64,000 nt of DNA from the NCBI GenBank assembly GCA_028641055.1, contig CM054061.1, forward strand, positions 113,654,019-113,718,018. Direction: 5' to 3'. This stretch comes from Alopecurus myosuroides. Lineage: Eukaryota > Streptophyta > Magnoliopsida > Poales > Poaceae. A program made the position numbers and the translations under genes. The notes below the pieces were generated by a model. That model saw only the letters and a list, made by a program, of their open reading frames with translations. It searched no databases and was not told the origin of the DNA. Positions 23,417 through 35,182 of the stretch are shown piece by piece. Numbering within the stretch: the first letter of the stretch is position 1; each line of letters opens with the position of its first letter.

Positions 23417-24930
23417 GAGCATCTCCATCGGCGCTCTCCAAAAGGCCCCCACAAAGGTGTTCACCCGCCAAATTAATGTCCAGCACCCCCAGCCCACCCG
23501 CCGCAGCGGCACCCCCCAAAGGTGTCCACCCGCCAAATTTATGTCCGGCACCCCCAACCCACACGCCAAACTTGGGGGCCTCCCTGCGGGTGTCGGACAT
23601 CGTCCTCTCACCCCACGCGACAGGCAGCCCCCGTCTGTCATTACACAAGCCCGCACAAGCTCACGGCTACTGGTCGATGAAGGGAAATGGTGCGAAAACG
23701 CGCGAAAAGAAGTCATCGCCTCGGCTGCCACGCGTATTGACGTCGGTCAGTCCAGACGACACGTGACTGAGAAGTCCAATCGCCCACGCGGCGAGGTTAT
23801 TGCGTTGATGCTGCCGCTTCATCTATCCCGCCCGCTCGCTGCTACATAACCGGACGTCTCGCCATTCTCCTCGTCATTCTCTTCTGCTTCCCCTTCTCCA
23901 TTCTCTTCAGCTACCCCGCGCCTTCTCCATGCTTCATGCCTCCCCTCGGCGGCATGACCGCCAATGGATTCGGCCGCCGCACCCTGCACCTCTGGGAGGC
24001 CAAGCTGCTCCATGAGGCAAACTTCCACGTGCCACCTAGCATGAGCGTGCTCAAAACATTGCGTCTTAGCACAGGCGGTATCCCTGTGCCTCGGCCGCCC
24101 ACCGGCCCCGAGCGCGACGCCAAAATCTAGGAGATCAGCAAGCACCTGTCGGAGGAGGAGCGGCGCAAGCCGCAATGGCATCCAGCCAACCACGCCTCCT
24201 GGACGCCATACTTCCAGGAATGCTTTGAGGCGTAGCTGGCCGAGATCCCATTAGGCAGCACTATTTCGGGGCACAACAATGTCGGGGGCCGCCGCCTCTG
24301 GTGGAGCAAACCCAGGCGCACCCTCTCCCGGGTCCTCGCCCACATCGAGCGACAGATGAGAAGGGGACGAAATGCCGCTTGCCAGCGACTGCTCCTGTTC
24401 CTCTTTCCGGCGTCAAGGCGAAGCCAGAGGATGCATTGCTGCATCACTGGACTCGGAGCCAGAGCCTCGGCATCAGCAAACGGAGAGCTCCTTCTCAGGC
24501 CGCCGGCAATTTCATCCTCCTCTCCAACAACGATGACGATGATGACGCCTACCTTTCCCCGTCGTTGTATCTCGGCGACCTAGGGCAGAGCACCAGCAGT
24601 GCCCCCGAAGGCCGAGCTGCCGAGCGACTCCGATGATGACGACGGTGGAAACTACACCAAGATGTACAAGGCCCTCGGCATGAATGAGCCATTTTTTTAA
24701 ATCGCGTCTACTATGTATATTTAGCCAACTTTAATGAAATCATATAGAATTTCGCCAAATGTTCGTCGTTTTTGTGAAATTTTTTGTGTTCAAGTTTGTT
24801 TGGTTTATGTGTTTGGGGGTGCCGCTGTGGCATTCGTCTACCAAATTAGCGGACATAGGTCCGGCGCCCCCAAAGGGGGCACCATTGGGGGTGCTGTACA
24901 CAAATTAAATGGGTGCTGCTGGATATGCTC
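23417..24930 (+). mobile_element. Non-autonomous TIR element (PIF/Harbinger-like) carrying a gene relic
   Basis: The left end, GAGCATCTCCATC, is inverted at the right end (GGATATGCTC), with few mismatches. The flanks are TAA (23414-23416) and TGA (24931-24933), a possible decayed 3-bp TAA/TTA duplication as used by PIF/Harbinger elements. Both ends carry related GC-rich subterminal repeats: CCCGCCAAATT with AAAGGTGT occurs twice on the left (23442-23560), and a partner lies at 24838-24915. No transposase is present. The interior contains one degraded coding region. Confidence 0.55.
23936..24700 (+). pseudogene. Degraded gene inside the TIR element
   Basis: A reading frame starts at 23936 (MPPLGGMTANGFGRR) and runs 64 codons to a stop at 24128. 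Similar-looking sequence continues in other frames, including SEEERRKPQWHPANH and a GRRLWWSKPRRTLSRVLAHI segment. It ends in an acidic stretch (DSDDDDGG) and MNEPFF at 24680-24700. I recall proteins of this general pattern (an N-terminal GFG/R region, a central W-rich block, an acidic tail) as mobile-element-associated unknowns in grasses, but cannot name a family. Stops and frame changes make it non-functional as read. The function of the intact form is unknown. Confidence 0.4.
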
Positions 24931-25423
24931 TGAAGGATGTGAGCAGAGATTAATGTGATGTGAAGCAGACCTGCCACACTTGTGCCAATTTTTCCTAGTT
25001 GCTCCTTTCCCACCGTTCCGTAACAACAAAATCATATAGACTTCTCTTTCGGAGAACTAATCCTTTGAAAAAAGGATTCATGTTTAACCGAATGCACCCA
25101 AAAAAATCCGTATACGATAATGACCCTACTGAGACCACTGTTTGTATTACAAACTACTATAGCAAAACCTAACTTAGACATGTAAATAAATCACAAATTG
25201 AAGCATCTGCCATGTGTTTTTCGTTTGGTAGGAGAAAGAGGCAGGCATACCGAAGGCAGAGGAAGCTACTCACCCTGACCCAATCTACTTCCAACTTCCA
25301 TCTCCCATCATTAAACCTCTTGTCACGTTGTATCCATGTCATTTTCGGCTTGACACTGGGGCAAGCGGCATGGCTGCCTGGCCGACCGGGCGCTTGCATT
25401 CAACCCCGGGGTGTTTTCTACAG
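24931..25423. other. Anonymous spacer
   Basis: Mixed-composition DNA without a supported gene. The short frames at 25169-25399 and 25212-25490 have no recognisable similarity. Confidence 0.35.
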
Positions 25424-26519
25424 TGTTTTAATTTTGGATTTTGGCTTGACTGTTTTGATTATTTGGATGCTTCCATTGGCCCCCACATAGTCCTTCCAAA
25501 GCCAGGGGCTTTCCCTCTCCTTCCCTCTCGTTCCCTTGAGAGTCAACCGTCTTCGTCGGCCAGATTCGTCCCCTCTCACCTCCGATGCTCAAGCTGGTTG
25601 GTGCACAGATGATCTAGGGTGTCGGCCCAGCCTATATAGTTCTAGTTTAGCTAGGTTAAGTAGGTTTGTTCTTATTTTAGTGTGCGCCGTCATGCGGAAT
25701 GGCGTTATTCGGTACCATCTTAGTCTTTCGACGTTGACAATCGGCGCCGGTGGTGCATCTCCCCCTCTCTGCTGGCCGAGATCCATGGTGGATGGTGGCG
25801 GCAGGTGTGGGATCTTGTGGAGATGGCGGTTTGAATAAGCTCGAAGACCGCTCCACGAGGGATTCAAAGTTGGTGGTCACTCTTCCCATGGCTGGTCGTG
25901 GAGGTGAGGAGTGGAGGATTTGCTGCTGGTCTTCTTCTTATTCTTTTGTCGGGGTGGTGGTCCCTGATCTTGCTGCACTTCTCCACGACACACGGGGAGG
26001 CCAAGTCCGCCTCATCGATCTACGTCCGATATGTCGACCCTCCTTGCTCCTCATGTGCCGAGGTCTTCTGAATCATGCGGTGGAGCTCTGCATCCCTGAT
26101 TGGCCAAGTGGTTCGTCCCCGGCAATTTTGAGTCCTCTGGTGGCAGTGGTTCATCGCCGGAGTAGAGAATATGAGCGTTCCCCTATCTTATCTTGGCGCT
26201 TTCTGCGCCTCGAGATCGCCGGCAATTGGTGGCGGAGAAGCTCTAGGACCATATTGCTTTTTCTCTTTTTGTGCTAGGGTGTTTTCTGCAAATTTAATGG
26301 CCTTTTCTTCAAATTATAGGTTTTCCAGGGTAAGAGATGTAAAAAAAAACCTTTGTGTATTGTGTACCTACCACATGTTCTAATATAATGCATCACTGCG
26401 GTCCGCGTGGCCCCAACACTTGTTCAAAAAAATAGATAGTAGAGATAATAAATAAATCCCGTCCTTACTAAATTTGTCAACCACTCAATGTTTGATTAGA
26501 GTTTTATTTATTTACTTAG
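25424..26519 (+). repeat. Dispersed repeat copy 2, ends shared with 4366-5681
   Basis: The head at 25424-25475 and the tail at about 26462-26518 match the ends of the block at 4366-5681. The interior is different here. It has a TATATAGTTCTAG stretch near 25632, and about 26280-26425 reads like a polyadenylated 3' end (TGTAAAAAAAAACC, then TTGTTCAAAAAAATAG). That could be a truncated non-LTR insertion. The open frame 25750-26277 has no known domain. Confidence 0.4.
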
Positions 26520-26542
26520 CCACCTCAACAGGAAACACACTT

Positions 26543-27076
26543 TGATGTCGAGTGTTCATAGTATGGTTCATGGCAGAGGGTGCCATAAGCCTGATGGTAG
26601 ATCGTGGATGGAAACGTAGAAAGTTTCCGTATGTGGGGACACAAGTTTACCAAGGTTAGATACGCCGCAACAATGGCGGCACCCTACTCGTGTAATCTCA
26701 CTATATCAAGACTAAATCCTGGAGTATACGAATACAGAGTGAGACTAGGGTTTAGGGTATCTCTCTATCTTTCGATCTCGTTCCCTAAGGCGGCTCCTCT
26801 TAAGGATTTATATAGGCACTGGATTAGGGTTTATAGAAAGGTAAATGTAGAGTCTAAGGATAGTATTCCTACTCTTGGTAAACAAGACATCCGATTTCTC
26901 CTCCAGGCCGGATCACACATCGGGCATGTATTCCGGGTTCTTCTAGAATCCACCTTCCCATGCGTGACATTACTTGGCCGCCTGATTGGCTTTATTGCTC
27001 CATCTCCCGTGGGCCACTAGGGAAATCCGGCCTTCGTCCAATACCAGATATACCGCCATTTGGCAAATATCCAACA
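26543..27076 (-). repeat. 3' LTR of element B
   Basis: On the minus strand it runs from TGTTGGATATTTGCC to CGACATCA, 534 bp, with TG...CA ends. A clear TATA box, CCTATATAAATCC, lies at 26817-26804. It is followed internally (27077-27088) by a degraded Tat-type polypurine tract, CTTGGTGGCTAC on the minus strand. Confidence 0.7.
26804..26817 (-). promoter_or_regulatory. TATA box in the LTR of element B
   Basis: GCCTATATAAATCC on the minus strand lies about 260 bp inside the 534-bp LTR, the usual U3 position for the retrotransposon promoter. Confidence 0.6.
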
Positions 27077-27632
27077 GTAGCCACCAAGAAGAATTAAGAC
27101 CTCTGTTCTTCATCTTTTCCTGAAAACTATGAATTAGAAAAGACGGCATTTAGTCTTGAGTCTTCTTTTTCCCAACACTTTCACGCCAAAGACATCTTTT
27201 GGGGAATCCGCATTTCTTCACAAGCTTCGTCCAGAAGGAACCTATTAGCCATGACGTAAGCGCAAACATCATGCTTCGTCGTCGTTGTTTGGATTTTGTC
27301 AAAGACTGAAAAGCTAATACCTTCAAGATTTTTGCGCGAGAAACGAGGAGACAAGCATCAATGCGCCACGTCATGAAATTCCGAAATTTTCGCGGGACAC
27401 GTGGCATGCATCCGACAGCTAAATTACTCGTTAGAGCAATCTCGGTGGAACTGCTGATAAATATCGCTAGATTGGCTCATGTTTCATCTTCTCCCATTCG
27501 AGCCCCCAGCAAACTACTCGAGACAGGCAGCCCAAACTCAAACAAGAGAGCTTTCTCCACCATCCCATTCCCTAGTGACCATTGGTGGCAGCAGCTCAAA
27601 ACCGGCTCGGTGCTCTGCCAAAATGAGCTCTG

Positions 27633-30600
27633 GTGGAGATCTTCACGCGTCCACCACTTCCGGCGACTCGAGCGCGACCGAGCCGCCTTACGGGCTCTTC
27701 GTCGTCTTCTCCTACTTCGTTTGCTACTACGGGAGCGCCGCCCTTCGTGGTTGGCTCCATGGCACCGATCCTCTCCACGGCTGTGTCGGAGGTTTCTTCG
27801 AGCGTGGAGGCGAAGGATAACCCTAGCGTCGCCAACACCGGATCCGTGCCTCCTCCTCCCATCACCAACCCTTTTCCTCCCATCCCGGAATCGGGGGGCA
27901 TTGAGAATATGCCTCGCACCAGCGAGAATGCGGAAGGTAAGGGAGCATCCAGAGCCGAGGAAGAAGAAGAGGAAGTTGAGGCCGGGAACTGGATGTTGTG
28001 CTCCATCGCTCCGGATCTTCTCAAGAGCCTGCAAAAGTATGGATTTATCCTTGAAGACAAATGGCTTCTCAAAGAGGAGGACGAGGAGCGGAAGCCAAAA
28101 GATGGCGAGCTCATAATGCTTTCCTCCCACATCCTTAGAGGTTTGGGATTTCCGCATTCTGATTTTTTTCCTTCAGGTCCTGAACCATTACGGCATCCAG
28201 ACCCACAATCTCACCCCCAATTATATTCTTTACATATCTGGCTTCCATGCCCTTTTTGAGGGGGTACCTAGGGATATAACCTAGGCTAGAATTTTTCAGT
28301 ATTGCTTCTACGTAAAATGCAATACTTTAGATGGGTTGCCTTCCGTCTATAGGACCATTACCTTCTACCTGCGTCGCCACAGGGAGGAATGGTTTCCCAA
28401 AATCAAATCAAACGACTCCGTCAAAAACTGGACGGGGTCTTTCTTTTATTGTAAAGACGTCCCATATCCTAGAAAGGATACGTGGATCCCCCTTTAGACA
28501 ACTTCGCCGCCATACCCAAAGACAGTTGGGCGATGGACGCTGTCTGGGAGCTTCCAGCTGATCTTTTGAGGATAAAAAGGCGGATCGTGAAGATGGTGGC
28601 TTCCACCCCTCCTTTCATGGGAATGGACACCGTCTTGTGCTCGCTTGGCAGCGAATTCAACCTTTGTCGCACCGTTCCGGTCGGCTTCTCTACATGTATT
28701 CTTGGCCCGATGACACCATGTAGGTCACCACGTCGGGTATGTCCGACCGATTATTCAGGAAGAGGGTGAACCACCTGGTTTCTATCCGGACTCAATACAT
28801 AGAGAGATATCCTATGTATTCTTCCTACAATCCTTCTCCCAAGGTATTTACTTATTTTTATAAAAGGTATACTTTGCACACAAAAATTCATATTGAGTGC
28901 ATTTTTCATGCTTTGCAGCTTCAGACGCTTGTCGAGGACTAGCTTGCATCTGACGATGAATTCGCGGCCCTCAAAGCTTGGCTTGCGATAACCGAAGATA
29001 GGAAGCGCAAGAAGAATGCTTCTACTCTAGAAATCATCGATCTGGGCAGTGTCATTGTCGCGACCACCAGGTATGCTTTATCTTTTCCTTTGCATACCTT
29101 TTCATTCTTCGAACAAGTTTCTGTGAGTTTAATTTTTTTCCTGGGTTTCATTCTTTCGGTCTCCCCCCGCTGCTTTGAAGTGGAAAAAACACAAAAGGCA
29201 AAAGGTGGTTTGCCACCGTGAGCCTAAGCCGTCTCCAGCCGTAGCACCTTCTACTCCTTTGGCAGATGTCTTGGAGGATAACTATGCTCCTCAAAAGGAC
29301 GAAGAATTCCCCCTTCCAAGACAGACCAGCCAGCCTGATACATCCCTACCGGATGTGCGGGAAAGGGCGGATATCTCCCAAAAGGCGGGTCCATCTTTCG
29401 TCAACCTTGACGAAAGCGTTCCTTCCTTTGAGGAAAGCTTTAAGTATAAACAGGAACAGTGCTTTGACGAAGACGGTTATATACGTAAACATGCTAAAAA
29501 TATATTTTGCCAAAACTCCTCAGATCTGTCCTTGGCCGCAGAACCCTATTATAATCTGAAATAAGCACACCTTTTCCCCTCGGCAGGTCTTGAATGACGG
29601 CATTAGCCATATGGGTATTTTATTCCTGGAATACAACAAAGAATTCCTCGAAATGCTTGGAGGACTTAAAAGGATGATTCAGGTATACTCCCAGCCCCCA
29701 AGCATTAATTCGAAAATTACATTTTGCATTAATGCTTTTTTTGGTACTGTTTTTCTTCCTTTGGGATTAATATCTTCTATCTTCCGCGTTTTCTCATCAA
29801 ACTTCCAAACACATCAACAAGGAAGTTCTCTAGAAACTTACCGTGAAAAATAAAGAGGTCCGAACGCTCCTCAAAATCACAGAAGAACAGGAACTCGAGC
29901 TTTGTGACTTTCAAAAGCAATTTAAGGAGAATGCATGTAAGAATCCTTTATCTTTTTCCTTGTTTTCCTTTGTCTTGCAAGTTTTAATTCTTCTGCGGTA
30001 ATTTACTTTTTATTTTTTTTCAACCTTACTTGCTGAAGCTAAGCAAATTTCTGCGGACGCTGGAAACGCTCATCAGCTCCGCACAGAAAACCTAGAACTT
30101 CATAAAGAAAACATGAAGATCCAAAAAGAGCTGGCTGAAAGTCAAAAGGCCTTGGAGAAATCCGAGGCCCGACTCAAAGCACAAAGCTAAAATGACGGCT
30201 CCACAATCCGTGATTTGGAGTCTGCCCTTCGCGAGCGCCTGGAGGAAGTCGCGGAAATTGAGAAGCACATCCCTCGTAAGTTTTTGCAGCTTTTCTGTCC
30301 GCTCTTTCAGTTTCGAACTAAGTGTTCGTTTTTCGAGTTATTTTATTTATTGATCTTTGATACTTTCCAGCCGAAGGCGAACCCACTCCTCGGATTGATC
30401 ACATCCGAGCTTTCGGCAGTTTTGTCGAAAACATGAAGAAATCCTGGAGAAAACATGTAAGCAAGCTTCTTCTGGACAAAAAGGATGATTATTCCGACAT
30501 TGGGCAACTGACGGTGGAATTCAACAAAGTCATCGCGCAATGACAGTCGTGGATGGAATATGCTGCTCGCCGCGGGGCGCGCATGGCCCTTAGGCTCACA

Positions 30601-30778
30601 CAGATGCACTACCCAGCGGCCAAAACTTGGCGCATCATGACCGTCCTTCCTCAAGGGTATACCGATGCTCAGAGGGCGGATATATTCGAGTCCTTCAAAG
30701 GCTTTGCATCCAAGATCGTTCGGATGGTCTCCTCCACCACTTTCTACCCGGAAGAGGAGATTCCCTCTACTCCGTAGA
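27633..30778 (+). pseudogene. Antisense accessory gene of element B (Transposase_28-like), broken
   Basis: Plus-strand coding pieces lie between integrase and the 3' LTR, where Tat elements carry an antisense gene. 27633-28259 encodes a Ser/Pro-rich head, then an acidic stretch and WLLKEEDEERKPKDGE. About 28171-28750 encodes HYGIQTHNLTPNYI, HALFEG and HREEWFPKIKSN. This is the 'putative gypsy type transposon' domain (PF04195-like), also seen in element A. 29175-29564 is a hydrophilic linker. About 30045-30290 is coiled-coil-like (KSEARLKAQ, ALRERLEEVAEIE). 30370-30778 is the C-terminal part (MALRLTQMHYPAAKTW). The pieces are separated by intron-like stretches, at least one frameshift (near 28165) and in-frame stops (for example near 28280, 30188 and 30541). 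Its role is unknown; in the related maize Grande element the product is reported to be nuclear. Confidence 0.6.
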
Positions 30779-31542
30779 ATTCGAGTGACATCGATGAAGA
30801 CAATTGCAACCAGGGAGACGAGTAGATCCATGCCCTGCGAATGGCAGAAGGCGAAAGAATGCATTACCACTTTTCCAATGTAAAATTCATTATGTAATGC
30901 ATTCTAAGTGTTTTGTATAAAAAGTCTATAATTTTGCGACAAATTATCCTTGCAAGAAAATTTTCTCCAACTCTTTTAAGCTATCTGGTTTGTATTCTTT
31001 AACTTTTCCTAGTGTTTGGCGAATCCTTAAGTATGAAACCTTCAACCTGAGCAACCGGGTTAAAAAACCAATCAATCTAAACTCGGAATCATGAGTCATA
31101 CTTTTGGCACTTTAACTTACTAGTCCAGTGACCCAAAACACAAACTATCAGATATTACTTAAATGAATGAGGAGCTAAAAATCCTGAACTCCAGGCTCGT
31201 AGGAAAAATCCGACGTTTTATAATTTTTTTAAGGCTAAAAGCATTCAATTTTTCTTAACTCCGAGCATGCATGCAAAATTCGGGTAAACATTAAAGAAAA
31301 TCGAAAGATCATTGGGAAATAGAAAGGGCGGAACATGATTTGTGTAATATAATGATAGAAAAATAATTTTCATGGATTTCAGACAAACTTTATTTCATGA
31401 CCTCAATGATGTTTACATAGAATTGGACAGATATAGAAAGGACATAACTGCTGTATGCTCCAAGACCGTTTTGTCTAGCCTAGCTCTACATCTATGTGTC
31501 TTTTCCTCTTGTGATTCTTATTTTTTTTTTGGGTCTTCTTCA
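30779..31542. other. Spacer between antisense gene and integrase of element B
   Basis: AT-rich DNA between the two convergent coding blocks. I see no gene, only possible 3' ends of both transcripts. Confidence 0.4.
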
Positions 31543-32400
31543 TCATTCCAAATATCTACAAGGTAGTATGACCCATTTTTCATATCCCTCCCATATTGGG
31601 GCTAACTTGTGCTTTCTTTCCTGCACCTTTCTTAGCACTAAATCACCTTCTTTGAAAGAAAGGTGCTTGATTTTTTGGCTATGATGTCGTCTTAAACCTT
31701 GATGATAAATAGAGGATCTTTGTAACACAAGTTCTCACTCTTCTTCCAGAAGATCGATGGCATCCTGTCGTGCAATTTCAGCATCCGCTTCATGATATAC
31801 TTGCACTTTAGGGCTATCATGGACCATGTCTATAGGAAGCACTACTTCTGCCCCATAGACCAAGAAAAAAAAAGTGACTTCCATGTTGATCTATTAGGCA
31901 TTGTGCGTATACTCCAAAGTACAGAAGATAACTCTTCTACCCATGCTCCTGCTACTCTGTGAAGATGCGGTTCAAGCCTTGGACGTATTCCTTGCAAAAT
32001 TGAACTATTCGTGCGTTAAACCTGACCATTGGATTGTGGATGTGCCGCTCATGCTAGATCAAGGTGAATTCCAGTCTACTTGCAATACTTTGATAGCTCT
32101 CCAATTGCAAAGTTTGTCCCGTTGTCCGTGATTATAATGTGTGGTATGCCATATCTCATGTTTATGTCTATGAAAAAATTTCTGACTCTCACATCGCCAA
32201 GTTGTTTTATGGGTTTAGCTTACACCCACTTGGTATACTTATCTACTGCAACCATTAGATGCGTTAATCCACATCTTGTAGTTCTGAATGGCCCCATCAT
32301 ATCTAGCCCCCGGACCGCAAATGGCCATGTTCTGGGGATAGTCTTGAGTTCTTGGGCCAGCAAATTTGTATGCTTGGCATAATACTGTCATCCGACACAT
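31543..32400 (-). pseudogene. Integrase relic of element B
   Basis: Minus-strand frames contain segments of a Gypsy integrase. About 32382-32080 covers core-like pieces (IYQVGVS and a degraded NHGQRDKL where the target Asp/Asn loop should be). About 31870-31750 gives FLVYGAEVVLP. 31728-31543 holds the C-terminal GPY/F-type region (HLSFKEGDLVLRKVQERKHK, then LAPIWEGYEKW). These correspond to YGAEAVLPEDV and FAVGDLVLRLKQKEGHKLEP in element A. Several in-frame stops and lost catalytic residues make it non-functional. It joins the RNase H relic upstream and is transcribed in the same direction as gag. Confidence 0.65.
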
Positions 32401-32583
32401 GTATTAACTATGTGATCCGCATCCTTCTTGGTTGTAAGCTAGAAAACCCCTGCCCAGAATGCTTTATGCACAATACTTTTTGATTGAGCATGATATCCAC
32501 AATCTCCAGCATGAATTTCTTGCAGAATTTGCCGTCCTTCTTTCGGTGAAATGCAACGCTGGAAGATTCTGGATGTACTGCGT

Positions 32584-33118
32584 TTATACAAGTGACCATT
32601 GATTATTGTGTATCCTACACATCGGCGTTTTTATCTGCCATTGCAAGACTTCATATGCTCCATCCGGGAATTTTTTATCAACTAAGAAATTCAAGTATGC
32701 TACCGTCCAGTCCGGGATTACAAATAGTACTGCAATTGACTCGGAAACTAGGGGGTACTCCACATCTCTTCCTTTGATAGATGGCTCGAACAAATGTTGA
32801 ATGAATACATGCGGTGGTAATGTTTTTACCCTCTTCGAGGCCATCCGGGCTAACGCATCCGCGTTCCAGTTTTCTTCCTGCTTTACATGATTTACTTCAA
32901 GTCCTAGGAAGCATATGGAAAATTTGTCTACTGTTCTTCAATATTCCGCCATTATGGGGATTTTGGCATCCCATTTTTGGTTAAGCTCACGCTGCACTAA
33001 ATCCGAGTCTTCATAGCATAGTATGAGTTTGACACGTATCTCCTTTGCAATATGCAAGCCATGAAGTAGTGTTTGATACTCTGCCACGTTTTTAATGTCG
33101 TTGAAGTAAATCTGTAGA
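32584..33118 (-). pseudogene. RNase H relic of element B
   Basis: On the minus strand, 33129-32938 reads EYQTLLHGLHIAKEIRVKL, then YEDSDLVQRELNQKWD. It continues to ICFLGLEVNHVKQEENWNAD and ALARMASKR. This matches the archaeal-type second RNase H of Tat elements (compare AEYEALLHGM, GDSNLIVQQ and NEEADRLANM in element A). Catalytic acids are partly altered. The frame is cut at 33118 by the LTR at 33119, and the RT that should lie upstream is missing. 32844-32584 encodes the linker to integrase. Confidence 0.65.
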
Positions 33119-34618
33119 TGATGACCCACAAGTATAGGGGGTGTATCTTAGTACTTTCGATAAATAAGAGTGTCGAACCCAACAGGGAGCAGAAGGTATT
33201 GACAAGCAGGTTGGATATAGGATTCACTGTAAACACTAGCAAACAAGTTTTTGGTGGTTTTTGATATAGCAGATAAATAAAGTGCGAGTAAATAAAAAAC
33301 AATAAATATAATTGCAGCGAGTGGCCCAATCCTTTTGAGAGCAAAAGACGAGCCGGTTGGTCTACTTATGATTACCAAACATTCTCGATGACACGTGGGA
33401 ACTTCGTCAAGCGCTTTCGTTTCATACAATTGATTAATATTTATGGTTTTGATAGGTGTTCTGTGGCTGAACCTATGTTTATGCACCGCCCAACTAGGAC
33501 TAATACATACTTGTGATTAAACCCCTTCCAAGCATCCACAAATACAAGAAAGAAATTAAGATAAATCTAACCACAACCTTAAACTCTGGGATCCTACACT
33601 CCCTCGTGCATTGGTTTCCTAACGGGGTTTAGGTTTCTGTCACTCCGGCAACCCCACAATTAGTAGCCAAAACACAATGCATCCTCCTACGCCCATAAAG
33701 GTGAAGTGTCATCTAGTTGACGTTCACATGACACCACTAGAAGAATAACACCACAACTTAAATATCAAACCACTAGATATTACTTCAATATAATTCCACT
33801 ACTAACATCTTGACTTCTCCCATGTCCTCAAGAACTAAACGAACTACTCACAATACATCATATGGATCATAATCAGAGGTGATATAATGATGAATAACAA
33901 TCTGGTCATAAAGTGCAAACACCGATAAATCTCACAAGCATCAACTACTAACAAGTAATCCACACCGGGAGAGAGATCTACGGAAGAACAACGATATAGA
34001 ACCCTAATCGTTACAGCGGGGTGGAGATGGATGGTGAGGGTGATGGTGCTGGTGATGATGATGATAATGATGATGATAACGATGATGATATTGATGATGC
34101 CCGGAGCGATGATGGTGATGATGGCGATGATTTCCCCTCCCCGGGGAGGAATTTCCCCGGCAGATTTCTCCCTGCCGGGGAGCTTTTCTCTCTATGTTAT
34201 TTTCTGCCCCGAGGAGGCGGTGGAATATTTCCTCGATGGTTCTCTGAGGCTTAGGGTTTCCTCGAGATGAAGTACGCGAAAGGAGGCTGCCAGAGGTGAG
34301 CCAGGGTGGCCACACCACCCCCAGGCACGGCCAGGGGGCGTGCCCCCTATGTGGGCCCCTCGTGGCCCCCCTCCGGGTCTCCTTGTGGCTGGCTCCCTCT
34401 TCTGAACTTCTAAGACTTCTCCAATGCCCCCCTTCTTCTTCTGATCTTCTGAAATAGGGTATCTTGATGGTGCTTTTTTCCATCTGATTTCTGGTCCCGG
34501 TGTTTATTCTCCAATAATTATTAAACATGAAAAATAAGATGAAATAACATAAGTAATGCATCATAATATGAAATATATCGATGAATAACAGAAAAGTACA
34601 ATATAAATGGACGTATCA
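33119..34618 (-). mobile_element. LTR of an Athila/Sabrina-type element (3' LTR, minus strand)
   Basis: On the minus strand it starts TGATACGTCCATTTATATTG and ends CTTGTGGGTCATCA, 1500 bp. Immediately before it (34620-34632, minus) is the purine-rich AACCTTGGGGGAG, a good polypurine tract, so this is the 3' LTR of a minus-strand element whose remaining interior lies to the right. The left flank is GTAGA (33114-33118); the matching right flank was not found. GC-rich leader-like sequence lies at 34100-34400. Long frames such as 34004-34564 are products of the GAT repeat and GC-rich DNA. Confidence 0.7.
34053..34131 (+). repeat. (GAT)n microsatellite inside the LTR
   Basis: An interrupted run of GAT/GATGAT units, with a second short cluster up to 34131. 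It makes artefactual Asp-rich or Met-rich frames on the plus strand and a His-rich frame on the minus strand. Confidence 0.8.
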
Positions 34619-35182
34619 ACTCCCCCAAGGTTAGACCTCGCTTGTCCCCAAGCTAAATTGAACTCAGTAAACATGGCCACGGGTTGATGGAGTGAGGTGT
34701 CGATAAATAAAATACGAACAAGAAGTATCACATCTATCAATACATAAGTCATTCTAGACAACAACTTCATCTGATATAATTAAGTTAAAACAAGTAGAGG
34801 GGATCACAATAAAGGTGCAAAAAGGAAATCATAATTGGTGAAGGCAAACTTCGTTCTTGGTCAGAGAACAATTAACATATTGTACTTATATTTCGACCAG
34901 AGCCTTTATATTAGAGCTTATAATGCAGAGTTTATCATGCTCAATCATAACAGTCTCTTTGTAGTCATTGATAACTTTCAAAGTGGTATTCATTCCGATG
35001 AAAACATTTGTACTAAACAAGGAAGGGTAAAGGACATGATTGATTAAATCAACATATAGATGGATGGATCAAAACAACTCAAATGTTTTCCTAAGATAGA
35101 AAGGAGTAGGTTTACTCACTCAACATAAAAGTAAAAGATAGGCCCTTCGCAGAGGGAAGTAGGGATTAAATCATGTGCTAGA
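34619..35182 (-). other. Short 3' internal remnant of the minus-strand Athila-type element
   Basis: It begins with the polypurine tract next to the LTR and continues with AT-rich non-coding DNA until TGTCACACCCC at 35183, where a different LTR begins. No coding domain is visible. Confidence 0.5.

Noticed and set aside
25750..26277. 175-codon plus-strand frame as a host gene
   Set aside because: No domain; it lies between the shared ends of a dispersed repeat and near a polyadenylated-looking 3' end.
34004..34564. 186-codon minus-strand frame rich in His
   Set aside because: Produced by the (GAT)n repeat and GC-rich LTR leader; no domain.
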